16,338 bases of DNA from DAOUTY01 sp964453665. Its GTDB lineage: Bacteria > Chloroflexota > Dehalococcoidia > SZUA-161. This document shows, piece after piece, positions 13,903-16,338 of the stretch. Positions within the stretch are counted from its first letter, which is position 1; the number at the start of each line of letters is the position of its first letter. A model generated the notes under the pieces. It was given only the letters and a program-made list of their open reading frames with translations. It searched no databases and was not told where the DNA came from. Location: assembly GCA_964453665.1 (NCBI GenBank), contig CAYVQT010000064.1, positions 1 to 16,338 on the forward strand, written 5' to 3'. A program made the translations under genes and the position numbers.

Positions 13903-14748
13903 CTACCTGCCCTTGAAAACAGGGTCCCGTTTCTCAAGAAACGCGGCCGCAGCCTCTTGAAAGTCCTCCGTGTTCAACATCTGGTCCGTATATGCAATTT
14001 CGTGCTCCATTTGCTTAATAATGTCAGTCTCAATCATGGATTTGTTGAGAGCTTCCTTGTGAACGGCCACTGCCAGCGGAGGATTCTTAGCTATTTTAGT
14101 AGCCAATTCTTTTGCTGCGGTCATTAGTTCATCGTGAGGAACGACCCTGCTCACAATACCTATTCGTTCGGCCTCCGCAGCATCTATCATATCTCCCGTT
14201 AGAAGCAACTCCTTGGCCTTGGGTAAACCAACAACGCGAGGAAGTGTAAAGGAGGCGGCGGTGTCGGGGCCAAGCCCACGTTTAACAAATATCATACTGA
14301 ATCTTGACCTGTCAGAAGCAATCCTGATATCGCATGCCAGCGCTACTGAGAAACCCAGGCCAACCGCAGCGCCATTCACTGCGGCGATTATCGGTTTGCG
14401 CATTGTTGTCATAACAGCTACGGCACCTACAACAGTTCCTTTGCCCCACGGCACATCCTCTTCTGCTTCTTGCACTCGTGATGAAGCGACTCCTTTTTCC
14501 AGTTCTTCCTTGTCTACCTCTGGCTCCGCAGAGGCGAACATTGTAAGGTCTACGCCGGTGCAGAAATACTTCCCTGCACCAGTTAAAATGATTGCTCTTA
14601 CATCATCGTCATTATCGAGGTTGTCTCTAAAGACGTGGTCTATCTCCTCCATTAGACGGAAGTCGAATGAGTTGCCTGAATCGGGACGATTTAAGGTAAC
14701 CGTCGCGATGTGGCCTTCTTTTTCCACGATGAGACATTTGTATTCCAT
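13903..14748 (-). CDS. Enoyl-CoA hydratase/isomerase family protein, PaaG-like active site
   Basis: A 281-residue crotonase-fold protein. The open frame extends to ATG 14805, but AGAGGA lies nine nt before ATG 14748 and the encoded MEYKCLIVEKEGHIATVTLNRP matches the family start, so the shorter form is chosen. The oxyanion region FCTGVDL (62-68) is intact. At the two hydratase glutamate positions it has Ser134 (VGLGFS) and Phe154 (IFVKRG), and it keeps Asp162 in RGLGPDTAASFTLPR. An acid at that place serves isomerisation in PaaG-type 1,2-epoxyphenylacetyl-CoA isomerases and enoyl-CoA isomerases. Moving a double bond in an enoyl-CoA is therefore more likely than hydration. The C-terminal half (NPPLAVAVHKEALN, FLEKRDPVFKG) is typical. 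It lies between the SDR gene and the operon, with its own likely promoter. Confidence 0.88.
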   Translation of the reverse strand: MEYKCLIVEKEGHIATVTLNRPDSGNSFDFRLMEEIDHVFRDNLDNDDDVRAIILTGAGKYFCTGVDLTMFASAEPEVDKEELEKGVASSRVQEAEEDVPWGKGTVVGAVAVMTTMRKPIIAAVNGAAVGLGFSVALACDIRIASDRSRFSMIFVKRGLGPDTAASFTLPRVVGLPKAKELLLTGDMIDAAEAERIGIVSRVVPHDELMTAAKELATKIAKNPPLAVAVHKEALNKSMIETDIIKQMEHEIAYTDQMLNTEDFQEAAAAFLEKRDPVFKGR

Positions 14749-14797
14749 TTGCTGGTTCCTCTCTATCATTTCGGCTGCTGGATGGAATATTGAACTC

Positions 14798-14823
14798 GGC
14801 AGCATTTATATAAATCGGCTGCC
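14798..14823. promoter_or_regulatory. Nested inverted repeat upstream of the PaaG-like gene, possible operator
   Basis: GGCAGC (14798-14803) and GCTGCC (14818-14823) enclose a perfect AT palindrome, ATTTATATAAAT (14804-14815). Related half-sites TCGGCTGCTGG lie next to it at 14771-14781. The element sits between the promoter at 14955-14983 and the ribosome binding site of the PaaG-like gene, where a dimeric repressor could block transcription. No regulator gene is in the window. Confidence 0.35.
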
Positions 14824-14954
14824 CGAATGGCACCATATCTCCATCTCACTGATTTGCAGTGGATTGATGACAGTATTAGCTTTGACTAATCGAGACCGAA
14901 CTGGTTAGGGAGGAATATCAATGGGACGTCTCGAAACCGCATTGAGCACTAGAC

Positions 14955-14983
14955 ATAATACACTACGGAAACATACCTGTTAA
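14955..14983 (-). promoter_or_regulatory. Sigma70-type promoter of the PaaG-like gene
   Basis: On the minus strand TTAACA (14983-14978), a 17-nt spacer and TATTAT (14960-14955) each match consensus at five of six positions. Initiation near 14948 would give a 200-nt leader before ATG 14748, passing through the inverted repeat at 14798-14823. The 294-nt gap to the SDR gene otherwise shows no gene. Confidence 0.45.
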
Positions 14984-15042
14984 TAATTGACTATGCTACT
15001 AGAATCGCGATCTGGTAATTATCTGTGCTGAAACGGTTTTTA

Positions 15043-15945
15043 CTAGAGGTCTGCCCCGGGCATACCAAGGTTGCCGAGCTCGTTTATTCTCTCACTAACC
15101 TCCTTGACAGTCCATCTTCTCTCAATGTCAATAGACTTTGCAAGCTGTGGCGGCAGCCACAACTCAAGTTTACCGCCTCTGATAGACAACCAGCGCCCAG
15201 TTATATTTTTAGCATGGTCGGTGCCTAGGTAAGCGACGAGGGGCGATACGTTCTCAGGTGCCATGTCATCGAACTGGCCCTCTGGCCTTTCACCGAACAT
15301 CCCACCCAAGGCTGCAGTCTGGGTTGTCATTCTGGTCCTGGCCATCGGTACAATGGCGTTGGCGGTGACGTTATACTTAGCCATCTCTCTAGCCCATACC
15401 ATGGTCAAGGCACCGATGCCTAACTTGGCAGAGGCGTAGTTGGGTTGGCCGGCGTTGCCGAGGAGACCGGCATGTGACATAGTGCTTATTATTCGCCCGC
15501 TGACCGGATTCCCTGCCTTGCTTTGCTCTCTCCAGTACGAACAGGCCCATCTGCCGCAATTGAAAGTGCCGGTGAGGTGGACCTGGATAACAGCATCCCA
15601 CTCATCTTTAGTCATATTAAAGGTCATTTTGTCGCGCAGGAAGCCAGCATTATTGACCAGAATATCGAGCTTGCCAAAGTTATCGATAGCACAATCGATA
15701 ATCTTCTTTGCTGCGTCGAAGTCCATGACGCTCTCGAAGCTGGATACCGCCTCTCCGCCAGCATCCTTGATTTCCTTAACCACATCGTCAGCAGGACCGG
15801 TAGCCTTTCCCGTACCGTCCCATTCAGATCCTATGTCATTGACAACAATCTTTGCACCTTCTTGGGCCATTAGCAAAGCGTGGCTTCTTCCGAGACCTCG
15901 TCCGGACCCTGTGATGATTGCGACCTTACCGTCTAGCATTCCCAT
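15043..15945 (-). CDS. Short-chain dehydrogenase, MFE-2-like 3-hydroxyacyl-CoA dehydrogenase
   Basis: A 300-residue classical-type SDR. The nucleotide site TGSGRGLG (12-19), VVNDIG with Asp37 (an acidic residue here usually favours NAD), NNAG (98-101) and the catalytic set Ser157, Tyr170 and Lys174 are present. The insert after strand beta-2 (GSEWDGTGKATGPADDVVKEI) and the overall wording resemble the dehydrogenase unit of peroxisomal multifunctional enzyme 2 and its bacterial single-domain relatives. These oxidise 3-hydroxyacyl-CoA to 3-ketoacyl-CoA, the step otherwise missing between the hydratases and thiolases of this window. A C-terminal tail of about 35 residues exceeds the usual SDR length. 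The start at ATG 15945 lacks a close ribosome binding site (GGGGGT is some 14 nt away), and ATG 15939 is an alternative. It has a long leader with hairpins. Confidence 0.9.
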   Translation of the reverse strand: MGMLDGKVAIITGSGRGLGRSHALLMAQEGAKIVVNDIGSEWDGTGKATGPADDVVKEIKDAGGEAVSSFESVMDFDAAKKIIDCAIDNFGKLDILVNNAGFLRDKMTFNMTKDEWDAVIQVHLTGTFNCGRWACSYWREQSKAGNPVSGRIISTMSHAGLLGNAGQPNYASAKLGIGALTMVWAREMAKYNVTANAIVPMARTRMTTQTAALGGMFGERPEGQFDDMAPENVSPLVAYLGTDHAKNITGRWLSIRGGKLELWLPPQLAKSIDIERRWTVKEVSERINELGNLGMPGADL

Positions 15946-16061
15946 CTTTTCTTATTTACCCCCTTTTTTGTTTTAAATAAGATGGCTTCTTATTCTAGGT
16001 GCCAGCATTTACTGTAAATATTCCCCTCTGGCTTTCCTCCTCTCACCTTAGATATAGCAAA

Positions 16062-16099
16062 GCCCGTTCTTCGAGTATATTACTACCTTAAGAACGGGC
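16062..16099 (-). promoter_or_regulatory. Terminator-like hairpin in the SDR leader
   Basis: GCCCGTTCTT (16062-16071) and AAGAACGGGC (16090-16099) form a perfect 10-bp stem around an 18-nt loop. On the minus strand the stem is followed by TTTGCTAT, a weak T tract. It may attenuate transcription of the SDR gene, or terminate a gene lying beyond the right edge; it comes about 115 nt before ATG 15945. Confidence 0.4.
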
Positions 16100-16104
16100 C
16101 TAGT

Positions 16105-16163
16105 ATCCTTGCCGGGTCATATCCGCTGAGCGTTTCGACCTTAACCAAAGAAACTCCTAGGAT
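16105..16163 (-). promoter_or_regulatory. Candidate structured leader element upstream of the SDR gene
   Basis: Read on the minus strand, ATCCT...AGGAT encloses GGTC...GACC, which encloses CGC-TCA-GCG, giving three nested stems (16105-16109/16159-16163, 16115-16118/16137-16140, 16124-16126/16130-16132). It begins a few bases after the start expected from the promoter at 16176-16203 and is followed by the hairpin at 16062-16099. The stems are short and could be chance; no known riboswitch consensus was recognised. Confidence 0.25.
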
Positions 16164-16248
16164 ATTAACGAGAGTAATGTAATAATACAACAAATCACGT
16201 CAATACGCTAGCCCAAAGTCGCATCCCAGATGAAATAAGAACTCGCTC

Positions 16249-16265
16249 AACCATTTTAAACGGTT
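16249..16265. promoter_or_regulatory. 17-bp imperfect palindrome overlapping the SDR -10 box
   Basis: The bases AACCATTTTAAACGGTT are symmetrical at seven of eight paired positions around a central T. The minus-strand -10 box TAAAAT (16258-16253) lies inside it, the classical position for a repressor such as a TetR- or FadR-type protein. A similar half-site (AAACGGTTTTT, 15030-15040) lies near the SDR stop codon. Confidence 0.4.
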
Positions 16266-16280
16266 ATGGAAAAGTGTCAA
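16253..16280 (-). promoter_or_regulatory. Sigma70-type promoter far upstream of the SDR gene
   Basis: On the minus strand a perfect TTGACA (16280-16275) precedes TAAAAT (16258-16253, five of six) with a 16-nt spacer. Initiation near 16246 would give a leader of about 300 nt before ATG 15945. No gene lies between, so the SDR gene is the only visible target. Confidence 0.55.
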
Positions 16281-16338
16281 GGCGACGAATTGACTCATAA
16301 TAAAAGTTACTGAATGCATTATAGTTGCGTCATAAAGA

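Larger units (their letters stand above)
15946..16338. other. Untranslated region upstream of the SDR gene
   Basis: These 393 bases contain no credible reading frame on either strand. On the minus strand they hold a strong promoter (16253-16280) with an overlapping palindrome, a second possible promoter (16176-16203, TTGACG, 16 nt, TACATT), a nested stem (16105-16163), a 10-bp hairpin (16062-16099), and a 7-bp inverted repeat AATAAGA-TGGCT-TCTTATT (15976-15994) shortly before the SDR start. Confidence 0.6.

Noticed and set aside
14921..14983. 20-codon plus-strand frame with a good ribosome binding site (AGGGAGG, 7 nt spacer) between the PaaG-like and SDR genes
   Set aside because: No plus-strand promoter is convincing, the peptide is very short and featureless, and the same bases carry a better minus-strand promoter. 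Left out as chance, though conservation would change this.
16062..16163. A known riboswitch or T-box in the SDR leader
   Set aside because: I looked for T-box, SAM, TPP, cobalamin, glycine, fluoride, molybdenum cofactor and cyclic-di-GMP consensus blocks and saw none. Only generic nested stems remain.

Overview
The window looks like a piece of an anaerobic bacterial genome built around acyl-CoA catabolism. A glycyl radical enzyme (an oxygen-sensitive class), a radical SAM protein resembling the maturases of tungsten oxidoreductases, and ten CoA-linked beta-oxidation-type genes occur together. The intergenic DNA at 5034-5425 carries short palindromes of types I associate with Chloroflexota (Dehalococcoidia-like) genomes. 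That taxon is my best guess from repeat style and gene content; a Desulfobacterota-type anaerobe is the main alternative. No rRNA, tRNA, CRISPR array, transposase or integrase was seen.

Layout, left to right. (1) 1-658, minus strand: the N-terminal 219 codons of a radical SAM protein that runs off the left edge, with a clean extended -10 promoter. (2) 843-2093, minus: an unusual acyl-CoA dehydrogenase homologue lacking both usual catalytic glutamates, followed by a strong hairpin terminator at 775-810. (3) 2558-5020, plus: the only plus-strand gene, an 820-residue glycyl radical enzyme with an intact Gly radical loop but an atypical active-site motif, and with its own consensus promoter. (4) 5021-5445: a convergent intergenic region made largely of palindromes, including a perfect 38-bp one that probably ends the glycyl radical enzyme transcript. 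(5) 5446-13717, minus: eight closely spaced genes (4-46 bp gaps). In transcription order they are acyl-CoA dehydrogenase, thiolase, two more acyl-CoA dehydrogenases, an ACMSD-like amidohydrolase, an SCP-x/Ltp2-like thiolase-fold protein, its DUF35 OB-fold partner, and an enoyl-CoA hydratase. A TTGAAA/TATAAT promoter lies at the 5' end. (6) 13903-14748, minus: a PaaG-like enoyl-CoA hydratase/isomerase with its own likely promoter. (7) 15043-15945, minus: a short-chain dehydrogenase related to MFE-2 3-hydroxyacyl-CoA dehydrogenases, preceded by a leader of about 300 nt with inverted repeats and a consensus promoter overlapped by a palindrome.

Together, regions 5-7 supply every activity for shortening a CoA-bound acid: FAD-dependent dehydrogenation, hydration, isomerisation, 3-hydroxyacyl oxidation and thiolysis. 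The thiolase-fold/DUF35 pair could add retro-aldol cleavage. Several acyl-CoA dehydrogenases, one without catalytic acids, plus the Ltp2/DUF35 pair recall the steroid side-chain systems of actinobacteria, so a branched or cyclic substrate is plausible. No CoA ligase, electron-transfer flavoprotein or glycyl radical activase is in the window, and the substrate cannot be read from sequence. The most unusual item is the glycyl radical enzyme: the position two residues after its active-site Cys, a Glu in dehydratase and decarboxylase relatives, is Arg.
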